Shown here piece after piece: positions 26,257 through 34,733 of a stretch of 64,000 nt of DNA. Numbering within the stretch: position 1 is the first letter of the stretch; every line of letters starts with the position of its first letter. The position numbers were made by a program, and so were the translations under genes. The stretch is from Allobosea sp. UNC402CLCol. GTDB taxonomy: Bacteria; Pseudomonadota; Alphaproteobacteria; Rhizobiales; Beijerinckiaceae. The notes beneath the pieces are model-generated. The model was not told the origin of the DNA. It worked only from the letters and a program-made list of their open reading frames with translations, and searched no databases. The stretch covers positions 186,001 through 250,000 of the forward strand of contig NZ_JQJJ01000013.1 in assembly GCF_000745475.1 (NCBI RefSeq), given 5' to 3'.

Positions 26257-27579
26257 ATGGGCATCACCATCGAGACCATAGAGCCGGACCCGTCCCTCCC
26301 CGCCGCCAGCGACGTCGTCGTCATCGGCGGCGGCATCATCGGCATCACCACCGCGCTCTTCCTGGCGCGCGAGGGCATCTCGGTCACCGTCTGCGAGAAG
26401 GGCGAGGTCGGCCACGAGCAATCCGGCCGCAACTGGGGCTGGGTGCGCATCATGGGGCGCGACCCCGGCGAGATCCCGCTCGGCCTTGAAAGCATGCGGC
26501 TCTGGTCGGAGATGGACCGGCTGGTCGGGGGCGATACCGGCTTCACCCGCTCCGGCATCGTCTATGTCGCCGACACGCCCGCCAAGCTCGCCGAGCACGA
26601 AGCCTGGCTCGACCACGCCAAATCCTATCAGCTCGACTCGCGCCTGCTCAGCACGCGCGAGATCGACGCCGTGCTGCCGGGCGGCAAGCGCGCCTTCGCC
26701 GGAGCGCTGTTCACCCCGAGCGATGCGCGGGCCGAGCCGCAGAAGGCCGTTCCGGCCATGGCCCGGGCGCTGCGCCGCCATGGCGGCACCGTGCTGACAC
26801 GCTGCGCGGTGCGCGGCATCGAGACGGCGGCGGGCCGCGTCAGTGGGGTCGTCACCGAGCGCGGCCCGATCGCCTGCCAGCGCGTCGTGCTGGCCGGCGG
26901 CGCCTGGTCGCGGCTCTTCCTCGGCAATCTCGGCATCGACCTGCCCGCTCTCAAGATCCTGGGTTCGGTGTTCCGGACCGAGCCTCTGGACGGTCCCCCC
27001 GTCCACGCCGTCGGCGCCTCCGATTTCGCCTTCCGCAAACGGCAAGACGGCGGCTACACCATCGCCCATCGCGGCGCGAGCGTGGCCGAGATCGTGCCGG
27101 ACAGCTTCCGGCTGCTCTTCGATTTCCTGCCCTCGCTGGTCAAGCAGCGCCATGAATTGCGGCTCAGTCTCGGCCATCGTTTCCCCGACGAAGCCCGCAC
27201 GCCGCGGCGCTGGTCGCTCGACGCGGAAACGCCCTTCGAGCGCATGCGCATCCTCGATCCCAAACCCTCCGAAGCCATTCTGCAGGAGGCGCAACGCAAC
27301 CTGACCGCCGCTTTCCCCGCCTTCGCCGGCCTGAAGGTGAAGGAGAGCTGGGGCGGGCTGATCGACGCGACGCCCGATGGCGTGCCGGTGATCGGCGAGG
27401 TGCCGCGGCTACCCGGCTTCTTCATCGCCAGCGGCTTTTCGGGCCATGGCTTCGGCATCGGCCCCGGCGCGGGCCGGCTCACCGCCGACCTGGTCAGCGA
27501 CCGCACGCCGATGATCGATCCGAAACCCTTCCGGCTGGAGCGGTTTTCACGGCTGGAGCGGACGACGCGGGTGGGGTGA
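26257..27579 (+). CDS. FAD-dependent amine/D-amino-acid oxidase-like protein (DAO family)
   Basis: A 440-residue flavoprotein. The Rossmann motif is VVVIGGGIIGITTALFLA near residue 21, followed by CEKGEVGHEQSGRNWGW. The C-terminal signature is SGFSGHGFGIGPGAG, where FAD and substrate meet. DAO-fold enzymes oxidise C-N bonds of amino acids or N-substituted amino acids to imines. The same C-terminal signature GFSGHGFGIGP occurs in the oxidase at 30059, so the two are paralogues. ATG 26257 lies 8 nt after GGAG, and GTG 26254 is the alternative. It is downstream of the regulator gene on the same strand (70-nt gap) and is probably co-transcribed with it. Confidence 0.86.
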   Translation: MGITIETIEPDPSLPAASDVVVIGGGIIGITTALFLAREGISVTVCEKGEVGHEQSGRNWGWVRIMGRDPGEIPLGLESMRLWSEMDRLVGGDTGFTRSGIVYVADTPAKLAEHEAWLDHAKSYQLDSRLLSTREIDAVLPGGKRAFAGALFTPSDARAEPQKAVPAMARALRRHGGTVLTRCAVRGIETAAGRVSGVVTERGPIACQRVVLAGGAWSRLFLGNLGIDLPALKILGSVFRTEPLDGPPVHAVGASDFAFRKRQDGGYTIAHRGASVAEIVPDSFRLLFDFLPSLVKQRHELRLSLGHRFPDEARTPRRWSLDAETPFERMRILDPKPSEAILQEAQRNLTAAFPAFAGLKVKESWGGLIDATPDGVPVIGEVPRLPGFFIASGFSGHGFGIGPGAGRLTADLVSDRTPMIDPKPFRLERFSRLERTTRVG

Positions 27580-27601
27580 GCGAAGGGCGCTGGGGACGCG
27601 G

Positions 27602-27699
27602 CGTCATTCCGGACAAGCCGCGTCAGCGGCGCCGATCCGGAATCCATCGTAGAACGAAGCGCGCTACGATGGATTTCGGGTCAAGCCCGGAACGACGGC
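27602..27699. repeat. Intergenic palindromic repeat, copy B
   Basis: Located between the convergent FAD oxidase and binding-protein genes. It starts with CGTCATTCCGGACAAGC, has the inner stem GGAATCCATCGTAG pairing with CTACGATGGATTTC, and ends in the outer-type arm GGTCAAGCCCGGAACGAC. The order of modules matches copies A, E and F. No coding potential. Confidence 0.85.
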
Positions 27700-27733
27700 G
27701 TGTTTCCATTGAAATGCGGTGCGCCGCAGCGCT

Positions 27734-29260
27734 TCACGCCAGCGCGGCCTCGTCGAGCGAATAGGCGGAGAAGAAATTCGTTCCGCCGGGATAGCATTTG
27801 AAGCCGCTGAGGCCCTTCACCATCGCATAGCCCTGCGAGCGCCAGGCGAGGCCGACGAGCGGCGCCTGTTCCAGGGCGGACTTCTCCAGCTCGGCATAGA
27901 TCGCCTTGCGCTTGGCGGGATCGAACTCGGCGCGTCCCTTGGCGAAGAGAGCGTGGATCTCGGGGGTCGGGATCTGCCAGCTCCGCGCCATGTTGGCCGG
28001 CAGGTCACCGTCGATCAGTGGCGCGAGCCCATCGGGATCGTTGTTGTCAGCCGTCGTGCCCTGCACCATGAAATCATAGCGGCCCTTGCCCGCCAGATCG
28101 ACGCGCGCCGCCCAATCGGGCAGATTGAGGTTTGCCTGAATGCCGATCTCGGCGAGATTGGCCTGCACGACCTCGGCCGTCGATTTGTGCATGCCATATT
28201 GCGCCGTCGAGAGCAGCGTGCAGGAAAAGCCGTTCGGCACCCCGGCCTCGGCCATCAGCCTCTTCGCCTTGGTCGGGTCGTAGTTCCAGTATTCTGAGCG
28301 GGCCTTGTCGAAATAGGGGCTGCTCGACGGGATCGGAATGCCCTCGAGCTTGCTGCCCCGGCCGAAAAAGGCGGCCTGGACGATATCCTCGCGGCGGATG
28401 GCATGGGCGACCGCCTGGCGCAACCGCACATCCTTGAACGGGCCGGCGCCGCCGTTGAAGTTCAGCCCCATGAAAGGACCGTCGACGGCAACGAGCCGCA
28501 GGCGCGGATCCTTCTCGATCGTCCCCATGGACTGCCAGGGCACATATTCGATGAGGTCGATATCGCCCGCCTGCAGCGCCGCGACGCGCAGGTTCTCGTC
28601 GGCATAGGCGACGAGCTTGATGCCATCGAGCTTCGGCTGGCCCGGCTTGTAGTATTTGTCGAACTTCACGACCTCGATCGAAGCGCCACGCTCCTGTGCC
28701 TTGATCATGAAGGGCCCCGCGCCGACGCCGAGACCCGCACGCCCCTCGATCGAATCCTTGGCGATGATCGGCACATGGGGGCTGGCGAGCCAGATCGGCA
28801 GCGTCACGGTCGGCTGCTTCATGACGATGCGGACGGTGCGGGCATCGGGCGTCTCGATGCGCTCGACGCCGCCGAACTCGGCCTTCATGAAGGCCGTCGA
28901 ATTAGGCGCCGCGATCTGCTCCAGCGTCCATTTCACATCCTCGGAGGTGACCGGCTTGCCGTTCTGGAAGCTCGCCTGGCGCAGCTTGAAGACCCAGCCG
29001 GTCTCGCCCTCGCGCTCCCAGCTTTCGGCGAGCTCCGGCCTGACCTCCCCCTTCTCGTCGAAGCCGGTCAGGCCGCGGAAGATCAGCAGCTTGACGGTCA
29101 GCGCCGCCGTACCGGTATGGAGCCAGGGCTGCAGACTGGGCGGAAAGCTCGACAGGCCGAAGCGCAGCACCTTGCCGGCAGCCTGGGCATGGGCTCGCAA
29201 TCCCAGAAGAGGCAAGGCGACACCGGCGGCGAGCAGATTGCGGCGGGAGATCGAGACCAT
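27734..29260 (-). CDS. Peptide/opine-type ABC transporter substrate-binding protein (SBP_bac_5)
   Basis: A 508-residue periplasmic binding protein of the DppA/OppA family. The Tat-type signal has SRRNLLAAG at residues 5-13, with cleavage near AHA. The family body includes LRFGLSSFPPSLQPW, RPELAESWEREGE, the VGAGPFMI loop near 170 and the AVAHAIRREDIV segment. GAGAGGGG lies 7 nt before ATG 29260. The gene is alone on its strand. The only matching permease and ATPase genes in the island are the plus-strand set at 33795-37443, which also has its own binding protein, so this one may supply a second ligand. Its promoter carries operator 2. Confidence 0.87.
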   Translation of the reverse strand: MVSISRRNLLAAGVALPLLGLRAHAQAAGKVLRFGLSSFPPSLQPWLHTGTAALTVKLLIFRGLTGFDEKGEVRPELAESWEREGETGWVFKLRQASFQNGKPVTSEDVKWTLEQIAAPNSTAFMKAEFGGVERIETPDARTVRIVMKQPTVTLPIWLASPHVPIIAKDSIEGRAGLGVGAGPFMIKAQERGASIEVVKFDKYYKPGQPKLDGIKLVAYADENLRVAALQAGDIDLIEYVPWQSMGTIEKDPRLRLVAVDGPFMGLNFNGGAGPFKDVRLRQAVAHAIRREDIVQAAFFGRGSKLEGIPIPSSSPYFDKARSEYWNYDPTKAKRLMAEAGVPNGFSCTLLSTAQYGMHKSTAEVVQANLAEIGIQANLNLPDWAARVDLAGKGRYDFMVQGTTADNNDPDGLAPLIDGDLPANMARSWQIPTPEIHALFAKGRAEFDPAKRKAIYAELEKSALEQAPLVGLAWRSQGYAMVKGLSGFKCYPGGTNFFSAYSLDEAALA

Positions 29261-29313
29261 CGCATACCCCTCTCTGTTCTGGCGGCTTGATCAGCCGAAA
29301 GCGCAGAATGATT

Positions 29314-29334
29314 TGGTATATACCAGCTTGTCAA
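29314..29334 (-). promoter_or_regulatory. GntR/HutC-type operator 2 with -35 box
   Basis: Perfect 12-bp palindrome TGGTATATACCA (29314-29325). On the minus strand TTGACA (29329-29334) precedes it by 3 nt, so the palindrome sits in the -35/-10 spacer of the binding-protein gene promoter. The start codon is 53 nt downstream. It shares its core with operators 1 and 3. Confidence 0.82.
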
Positions 29335-29515
29335 TGTGACTCGACCCGGCGCCGAAAGACGCGACAAGGCATAAGACACGCAGGGCGCGAACAGCCTGGA
29401 TCACTCCCGCAAGCAGCGTATCCCGGTATCTTTTTTGCGCGGTCGACCTATTGTCAGGAAGATCGTTCCACGCCAGCCACTTCCATGGCATCGCTCTCGC
29501 CGGGCATCCCCATCC

Positions 29516-29550
29516 TTGACAGCCCAAAACAACTCGAATGGTATACACCA
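29516..29550 (+). promoter_or_regulatory. GntR/HutC-type operator 3 with promoter of ridA-like operon
   Basis: TTGACA at 29516-29521, a 17-bp spacer, then TGGTAT at 29539-29544 as the -10. The operator TGGT-ATAC-ACCA (29539-29550) covers this -10, flanked by GAA... and ...ATTC arms. The arrangement predicts direct repression of the ridA-like, oxidase and SDR genes. Confidence 0.83.
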
Positions 29551-29616
29551 ATTCCCGCAAGGGGATGCTGCCGGTCGGGACGCCCGGCAACGCAGGCCGC
29601 GCCTCCGGAGACTGCC

Positions 29617-30045
29617 ATGAGCGAGATCGTCAAAGTCAAATCCGGCAGCAAATACGAGACGCTGAACAGCTATTCGCGCGTCGTCGTCGCCGGGGACATG
29701 ATCTTCGTCTCGAACACCGCCGGACGGAACTACAAGACCCGTGCCATCGCCTCCGACGCCGGGGGCCAGGCCGAGCAGGCCTTCCGCAATATCGAGGGCG
29801 CGCTCGCCGCCGTCGGCGCATCGTTGAAGGATGTCGTCGCGGTCAAGGTCTTCGTACCGGATATCGCCGATATGGAGGCGGTCAACGCGGTCGTCGGCCG
29901 CAAGTTCAGGGGCATCGACCCCGCCAACACCACGACCTGCACGCCGCTCGGCCAGCCCGAGCTCAAGGTCGAGTTCGAGGTGACGGCCTATAAGCGGCGC
30001 GATCCGGACAAGCCCGAACAGCGCATCAGCGTCGACCTCTCCTGA
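29617..30045 (+). CDS. RidA (YjgF/YER057c/UK114) family protein
   Basis: A 142-residue single-domain Rid protein. Recognisable segments are FVSNTAGR, QAEQAFRNIEGALAAVGAS (typical Rid helix) and VKVFVPDIADMEAVN. Canonical RidA hydrolyses enamine/imine intermediates and uses an Arg in the C-terminal segment (R105 in E. coli). By eye the aligned position here, in TTCTPLGQPELKVEFE, is Gln, so it may belong to a non-deaminating Rid subgroup. ATG 29617 has GGAG 7 nt upstream. Rid proteins often neighbour amine oxidases, and an FAD oxidase gene follows after 13 nt. Confidence 0.88.
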   Translation: MSEIVKVKSGSKYETLNSYSRVVVAGDMIFVSNTAGRNYKTRAIASDAGGQAEQAFRNIEGALAAVGASLKDVVAVKVFVPDIADMEAVNAVVGRKFRGIDPANTTTCTPLGQPELKVEFEVTAYKRRDPDKPEQRISVDLS

Positions 30046-30058
30046 GGACCACGCCACC

Positions 30059-31216
30059 ATGCCGGACGTCCTCATCGTCGGAGGCGGAATCAGCGGCGTT
30101 TCGGCCGCCTATGAGATCGCGCGGGCCGGCCATTCCGTGACGCTGTTTGAGGCGCGCAATCTCGCGGCGATGGCGTCGGGCTGGACGCTCGGCGGCGTCC
30201 GCCAATCAGGGCGCGATCCCGCAGAATTGCCGCTGGCGAAGGCGGCCGTCGAGCGCTGGGGCGGGCTCGACGAAGAACTCGGCGCACCGACCGGCTATCG
30301 CCGCCACGGCAATCTGCGGCTGGCGCGGACAGAAGCGGAAGTCGCCGTCATCCGCGAGTTGGTCGCGCAGCAGAGCAAGCTCGGCCTCGCCATCGAATAC
30401 CTGCCGGACAATGCGGCGATCCGGGCCATGGCCCCGGCGATCGGGCCCGGCATCCTCGCCGCCTCCTTCTGCCCCGGCGACGGCCATGCCGATCCGGTGC
30501 CCGCCGTGCGAGCCTATGCCGAGGCTGCCCGCCGGCATGGCGCCGTGATCCGCGAAGGTGTGCCGGTTCGCGCCTTGGTCCGCTCGGGCGAGCGGATCAC
30601 CGGGGTCGAGACGTCGAGCGGCGAAACCATCGCGGCCGACCGCGTCATCCTGGCGACCGGCATCCATTCCCCCGAACTGCTGGCGCCGCTCGGCCTCTCC
30701 CTGCCGCTGACCATCAGGCTGGTCTGCGTCATGCAGAGCGTGCCGCTGCCGCCGCTGCTCGCGCCGGTCTTCGGCGTCGCCAATGCCGATGCAGCCGGGC
30801 GGCAGGAGATCGACGGGCGCCTGCGCGTCACCACCGGCATCGGCGATTGGCCGCATGATCCACGCGGCTGGACGGAGGCGCTGCTCGCCCCGCGCAGCCG
30901 CGATGTCGCAGCGTTGATCGCGCGCACGACGCTGGTCCTGCCGGCGCTGGCTGATGCCGGCATCGCCCGGCTCTGGGGCGGATTGATCGATCTGACGCCG
31001 GACGCCCTGCCCGCGATCGATGCCGAGACCGGAATCGACGGGCTCGTCGTCGCCGCAGGATTTTCCGGGCATGGCTTCGGCATCGGCCCCGTCACCGGCG
31101 AGATCCTGGCCGACCTCGCCCTGGGACGGCGACCGCGCTTCGATCTTTCGCCCTTCCGGCTGAACCGCTTCGCCGAGGGCACCCGACCGGCCGCCGAACT
31201 CACCTTGCACGGATAG
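30059..31216 (+). CDS. FAD-dependent amine/amino-acid oxidase-like protein (DAO family), second copy
   Basis: A 385-residue DAO-fold flavoenzyme. The Rossmann motif LIVGGGISGVSAAYEIA is near residue 5, followed by SGWTLGGVRQSGRD, and the C-terminal signature is AGFSGHGFGIGPVTG. It shares the last motif and its general layout with the enzyme encoded at 26257 and lacks that protein's N-terminal extension. Probable reaction: oxidation of a secondary or primary amino group to an imine, which the Rid protein encoded just upstream could process. The substrate is unknown. GAGG precedes the ATG. Second gene of the ridA-oxidase-SDR operon. Confidence 0.86.
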   Translation: MPDVLIVGGGISGVSAAYEIARAGHSVTLFEARNLAAMASGWTLGGVRQSGRDPAELPLAKAAVERWGGLDEELGAPTGYRRHGNLRLARTEAEVAVIRELVAQQSKLGLAIEYLPDNAAIRAMAPAIGPGILAASFCPGDGHADPVPAVRAYAEAARRHGAVIREGVPVRALVRSGERITGVETSSGETIAADRVILATGIHSPELLAPLGLSLPLTIRLVCVMQSVPLPPLLAPVFGVANADAAGRQEIDGRLRVTTGIGDWPHDPRGWTEALLAPRSRDVAALIARTTLVLPALADAGIARLWGGLIDLTPDALPAIDAETGIDGLVVAAGFSGHGFGIGPVTGEILADLALGRRPRFDLSPFRLNRFAEGTRPAAELTLHG

Positions 31217-31230
31217 GACATCGCCCCGCC

Positions 31231-31944
31231 ATGCTACCCCCCGATGGACGCGTCATCCTGATCTCCGGTGCCAATCGCGGCATCGGCCGCGCTGTCGCCG
31301 AGCTTCTGCATGGGGAAGGCTACAGCCTCAGCCTGGGCGGGCGCGATCTCGCTTCGCTGCGGGCGATGAGCGCCGATTGGGACCCGTCGCGGGTCCATGT
31401 CGCCCGTTACGATGCCGGCGACTGGGCGAGCCATCGCGCCTGGGTCGATGCCGCGGCCGAGCGCTTCGGCAGGATCGACGGGCTCGTCAACAATGCCGGC
31501 ATGCACAGCGCCATGACCCTGCGCGCGCCTGACGAAGCCACGCTCGACGCGATCTGGGCGGCGAACTGCAAGGGGCCGCTCAATCTGATCCACTGCGCCC
31601 TGCCGCATCTCGAAGCCTGCGGCGCCGGGCGAATCGTCAATGTCGCCTCGCTCTCGGGCAAGCGGGTGCGCAACGACCATGTCGCCTACAACATGACCAA
31701 GCATGCGATGATCGCGCTCAACCATGCGGCGCGGCGCATCGCCTGGGACAAGGGCGTGCGCGCGACGGCGCTCTGCCCCTCCTTCGTGCGCACCGACATG
31801 ACCGCGTCGAGCACAGCGTTGCCGCCAGAGGCGATGACCCAGCCGGCCGATCTCGCCGAACTGGTTGCCACCGTGCTGGCACTGCCCAACAATGCGACCG
31901 TCGCGGAATTGCTCGTCAACTGCAGGCTGGAGGACACGCTTTAA
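31231..31944 (+). CDS. Short-chain dehydrogenase/reductase in catabolic island
   Basis: A 237-residue classical SDR with SGANRGIG near residue 12, NNAG, and the catalytic pair in AYNMTKHAMI. The glycine motif followed by GGRDLAS suggests possible NADP use. It starts 14 nt after the oxidase stop, so it belongs to the ridA-oxidase operon and presumably reduces or oxidises a carbonyl or hydroxyl in the same pathway. The binding-protein gene follows after 97 nt of DNA in which no further operator was found, so transcription may continue into it. Confidence 0.87.
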   Translation: MLPPDGRVILISGANRGIGRAVAELLHGEGYSLSLGGRDLASLRAMSADWDPSRVHVARYDAGDWASHRAWVDAAAERFGRIDGLVNNAGMHSAMTLRAPDEATLDAIWAANCKGPLNLIHCALPHLEACGAGRIVNVASLSGKRVRNDHVAYNMTKHAMIALNHAARRIAWDKGVRATALCPSFVRTDMTASSTALPPEAMTQPADLAELVATVLALPNNATVAELLVNCRLEDTL

Positions 31945-32041
31945 GCGGCTCGGGCCGGAACCGGGGTGGAGATAGCTCCCCCGGACAGGCCGATGCCGGA
32001 TCACGAAGACCCGTATTCAACGACAAAAGCAGGGGAAAATC

Positions 32042-33595
32042 ATGAAGAGACCCGTCTCGATCCTCGCCGCCGCGTTGGCCGGCGCGCTGATGGCCAGCCC
32101 GGCCCTCGCGCAGAAGACCGTGCTCACCGTCGGCATGCAAAGCTCCGACGCCGGCGTGCTCGACCCGCACCTGAATTCCGGCACGCCCGGCAAGGCGATG
32201 CTGCAATGGATGTTCAACGGGCTCGTCCGCATCAAGCCCGGCGAGCTTTCGCCCGAATTCATGGAGCCCGATCTCGCCGAGAGCTGGACCTCGTCCACCG
32301 ACGGCAAGGAATGGACCTTCAAGCTGCGCCAGGGCGTGCAGTGCCACCACGGCTATGGCGAGTTCACCGCGGAGGACGCGGTCTATTCGCTGAAGCGCGC
32401 TTCCTCAAAGGACAGCTCCGCCTTCTCGTCGGACTACAGCGCGGTGCAGTCGATCGAGGCTCCGGACAAGTACACCGTCAAGATCGCGCTGAAGGAGCCG
32501 ATCCCGAGCCTGCTCGGCATCGTCATGAACTACCATGGCGGCAACATGGTCTGTAAGAAGGCCGCCGAAGAGCTGGGCAAAGAGGGCTTCGCCAAGAAGC
32601 CGGTCGGCACCGGCCCGTTCATGTTCCAGGAATATGTGCCGCAGCAATATGCCAAGCTCGTCGCCAACCCGAACTATTTCCGCGGCAAGCCGAAGCTGAC
32701 CGAGATCCTCTACCGCTTCATCCCCTCGGATTCCTCCCGCGATCTCGCCTTCCAGTCCGGCGAGCTCGACATGATGCTGGGCCGGCAGGAGCAGGCCTGG
32801 GTCGACCGCATGAACGCCATTCCCGGCGTCAAGGTCGTGGCCATGGGACCGGCGGAAATGTCGGTGCTGCACCTCAATCAGAGCCAGCCGCCGCTCGACA
32901 ACCTCAAGGTCCGGCAGGCCATCGCCTATGCCATCGACCGCAATGCGATCTGGCAGTTCCGCGGCAAGAACATCTCGCGCCCGGCCGTCTCGGTCGTGCC
33001 CTCCGGCTATCTCGGTACCGACGAGAAGGCGCCGCTCCCGCCCTACGATCTCGCCAAGGCGAAGGCACTGCTGACCGAGGCCGGCTTTCCGAACGGCATC
33101 ACCATCAAGGCGATCAACACCACTCTGCCCTCGATGCTCAGCTTCACCGAAGCGGTGCAGGCCCTGCTGAAGCGCGCCGGCATCACGCTGGAGATCCAGC
33201 CGGTGGAGCACGCGACCTTCCACCAGCAGATCCGGCAGGATCTCTCGCAGATCGTGCATTTCCAGGCGGCGCGCTTCCCGGTGGCCGATGTCTATCTCTC
33301 GCAGTTCTTCCATTCGCGGGCGATCGTGAAGACGCCGACGGCGGTGACGAACTTCTCGCATTGCAAGGTGGCCGATGCCGAGATCGACGCGGCGCGCTCC
33401 GAGACCGACAAGGCCAAGCAGCTCGCTTTGTGGAAGACGGCGCAGGAGAAGATCATCGCCGAGGTCTGCGCGATTCCCGTCAACGAGATGATGCAGCTCT
33501 GGGCCTACAAGGACAGCCTCGACCTCGGCTACGAGCTCAAGGCCTCGCTCAATCTCGGCCCGCCGGTGCTGGAGACGACGCACTTCACGAAGTGA
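32042..33595 (+). CDS. Peptide/opine-type ABC transporter substrate-binding protein (SBP_bac_5), second copy
   Basis: A 517-residue periplasmic protein. The Sec signal is MKRPVSILAAALAGALMASP, cleaved after ALA near residue 23. DppA/OppA-family body: VLDPHLNSGTPGKAM, AESWTSSTDGKEWTFKLR, GTGPFMFQEYVP and the AIAYAIDRNAIW segment. It heads the Dpp-type transporter genes, although a 199-bp gap containing a hairpin repeat separates it from the first permease. Such a 3' hairpin often raises binding-protein mRNA relative to the membrane components. Ligands of this family range from peptides to opines and sugars. Confidence 0.9.
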   Translation: MKRPVSILAAALAGALMASPALAQKTVLTVGMQSSDAGVLDPHLNSGTPGKAMLQWMFNGLVRIKPGELSPEFMEPDLAESWTSSTDGKEWTFKLRQGVQCHHGYGEFTAEDAVYSLKRASSKDSSAFSSDYSAVQSIEAPDKYTVKIALKEPIPSLLGIVMNYHGGNMVCKKAAEELGKEGFAKKPVGTGPFMFQEYVPQQYAKLVANPNYFRGKPKLTEILYRFIPSDSSRDLAFQSGELDMMLGRQEQAWVDRMNAIPGVKVVAMGPAEMSVLHLNQSQPPLDNLKVRQAIAYAIDRNAIWQFRGKNISRPAVSVVPSGYLGTDEKAPLPPYDLAKAKALLTEAGFPNGITIKAINTTLPSMLSFTEAVQALLKRAGITLEIQPVEHATFHQQIRQDLSQIVHFQAARFPVADVYLSQFFHSRAIVKTPTAVTNFSHCKVADAEIDAARSETDKAKQLALWKTAQEKIIAEVCAIPVNEMMQLWAYKDSLDLGYELKASLNLGPPVLETTHFTK

Positions 33596-33610
33596 GTTAA
33601 TCCGACACCC

Positions 33611-33739
33611 GTCATTGCGAGCACAGCGAAGCAATCCAGGAGACGTAGAGCTCCACGCCCCCTTGGATTGCTTCGTCGGCTTCGCCTCCTCGCAATGACG
33701 CGTAGCTTCCGCGAGAGGTGCCCGGGTCAGGCCCGGGCA
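33611..33739. repeat. Composite palindromic repeat, copy C
   Basis: Two nested arms form one long hairpin: GTCATTGCGAG (33611-33621) with CTCGCAATGAC (33689-33699), and inside it GAAGCAATCC (33628-33637) with GGATTGCTTC (33665-33674). A second hairpin follows: TGCCCGGG (33719-33726) with CCCGGGCA (33732-33739), then TGACGG. The first part is a different subfamily from copies A, B, D, E and F, and the second resembles the right end of copies B and G. It lies between binding-protein and permease genes of one operon. Confidence 0.87.
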
Positions 33740-33794
33740 TGACGGCCCGACCCAGGCGGCACGCTGCAGCTCCCTCCTCCAACCCGGCGGCATC

Positions 33795-34733
33795 ATGAGC
33801 GCCTTCCTCGTCAAACGCCTCGGCTTCGCCATCGTCACATTGTGGGCGGTGCTGTCGCTGGTCTTCGTCGTCGTGCGCATCGTGCCCGGCGATCCCGCGC
33901 AGGTGATCCTCGGCGACCAGGCCGACGCCACGGCCATCGCCGCGATGCGCACGCGGCTCGGCCTCGATGCCTCGATGGGCGAGCAGTATGTCAGCTTCCT
34001 CGCCGGCGCGGTGCGCGGCGATTGGGGCGTGTCGCTCGTCACCGGCCGGCCGGTGATCCAGGAGGTGCTCGCCGTCCTGCCTTGGACGATCGAACTCACT
34101 ATCGTCTCGCTGGCGATCGGCATCGTCATTGGCGTGCCGCTCGGCGTCTGGGCCGCCGTCAACCGCAACCGCATGCCGGACTATGTCACCCGCATCGCCT
34201 CGCTGCTCGGGCTTTCCTTCCCGCCCTTCGTCTCGGCGATCATCCTGCTGATCGTCTTTGCGATCATGCTGCGCTGGTTCCCGGTGATCTCGGCCGGCAG
34301 CGGCTCGTTCTCGGCGTGGTTCCAGTCGATGGCGCTGCCGGCGCTCAATCTCGGATTGATCATGGCGGCCTACATCACCCGCGTCGCCCGCTCGGCCATG
34401 CTGGAGGTGATGCAGGAGGATTACGTTCGCAGTGCCCGCGCCAAGGGCGTGCCTTGGCGGGTAGTGATCTGGCGGCATGCGCTGCGCAACGCGCTGATCC
34501 CGATCATCACCATCGTCGGGCTCTATCTCGGCATCCTCATCGGCAATTCGGTGCTGACCGAGATCGTCTTCAACCGGCCGGGCCTCGGCAAGCTGATCGT
34601 CGGTGCGCTGAACCAGCGCGACTACACCATGCTGCAGGGCATGATGGTGATCTACACGCTGATCGTCGTGCTCGTGAACATCGCGACCGACATCACCTAC
34701 GCCCTCGTCGACCCCCGGGTGAAGCTGTCATGA
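33795..34733 (+). CDS. ABC transporter permease, DppB type
   Basis: A 312-residue inner-membrane protein with six predicted helices, the long periplasmic loop after helix 1 (VRIVPGDPAQVILGDQAD) and the cytoplasmic EAA loop (YVRSARAKGVPWRVVIW, with the A-R-A-K-G core). These are features of DppB/OppB-type permeases. It overlaps the next permease gene by four bases (ATGA). It would pair with that DppC-type protein to import the compound bound by one or both SBP_bac_5 proteins of the island. Confidence 0.92.
   Translation: MSAFLVKRLGFAIVTLWAVLSLVFVVVRIVPGDPAQVILGDQADATAIAAMRTRLGLDASMGEQYVSFLAGAVRGDWGVSLVTGRPVIQEVLAVLPWTIELTIVSLAIGIVIGVPLGVWAAVNRNRMPDYVTRIASLLGLSFPPFVSAIILLIVFAIMLRWFPVISAGSGSFSAWFQSMALPALNLGLIMAAYITRVARSAMLEVMQEDYVRSARAKGVPWRVVIWRHALRNALIPIITIVGLYLGILIGNSVLTEIVFNRPGLGKLIVGALNQRDYTMLQGMMVIYTLIVVLVNIATDITYALVDPRVKLS

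Larger units (their letters stand above)
29261..29616. promoter_or_regulatory. Divergent control region between binding-protein gene and ridA-like gene
   Basis: These 356 bp hold no supported gene. Two operators of the GntR type lie at its two ends (29314-29325 and 29539-29550), each with its own TTGACA -35 box pointing outward. The middle part (about 29345-29510) shows nothing I can name. The spacing suggests two independent but co-regulated promoters. Confidence 0.75.
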
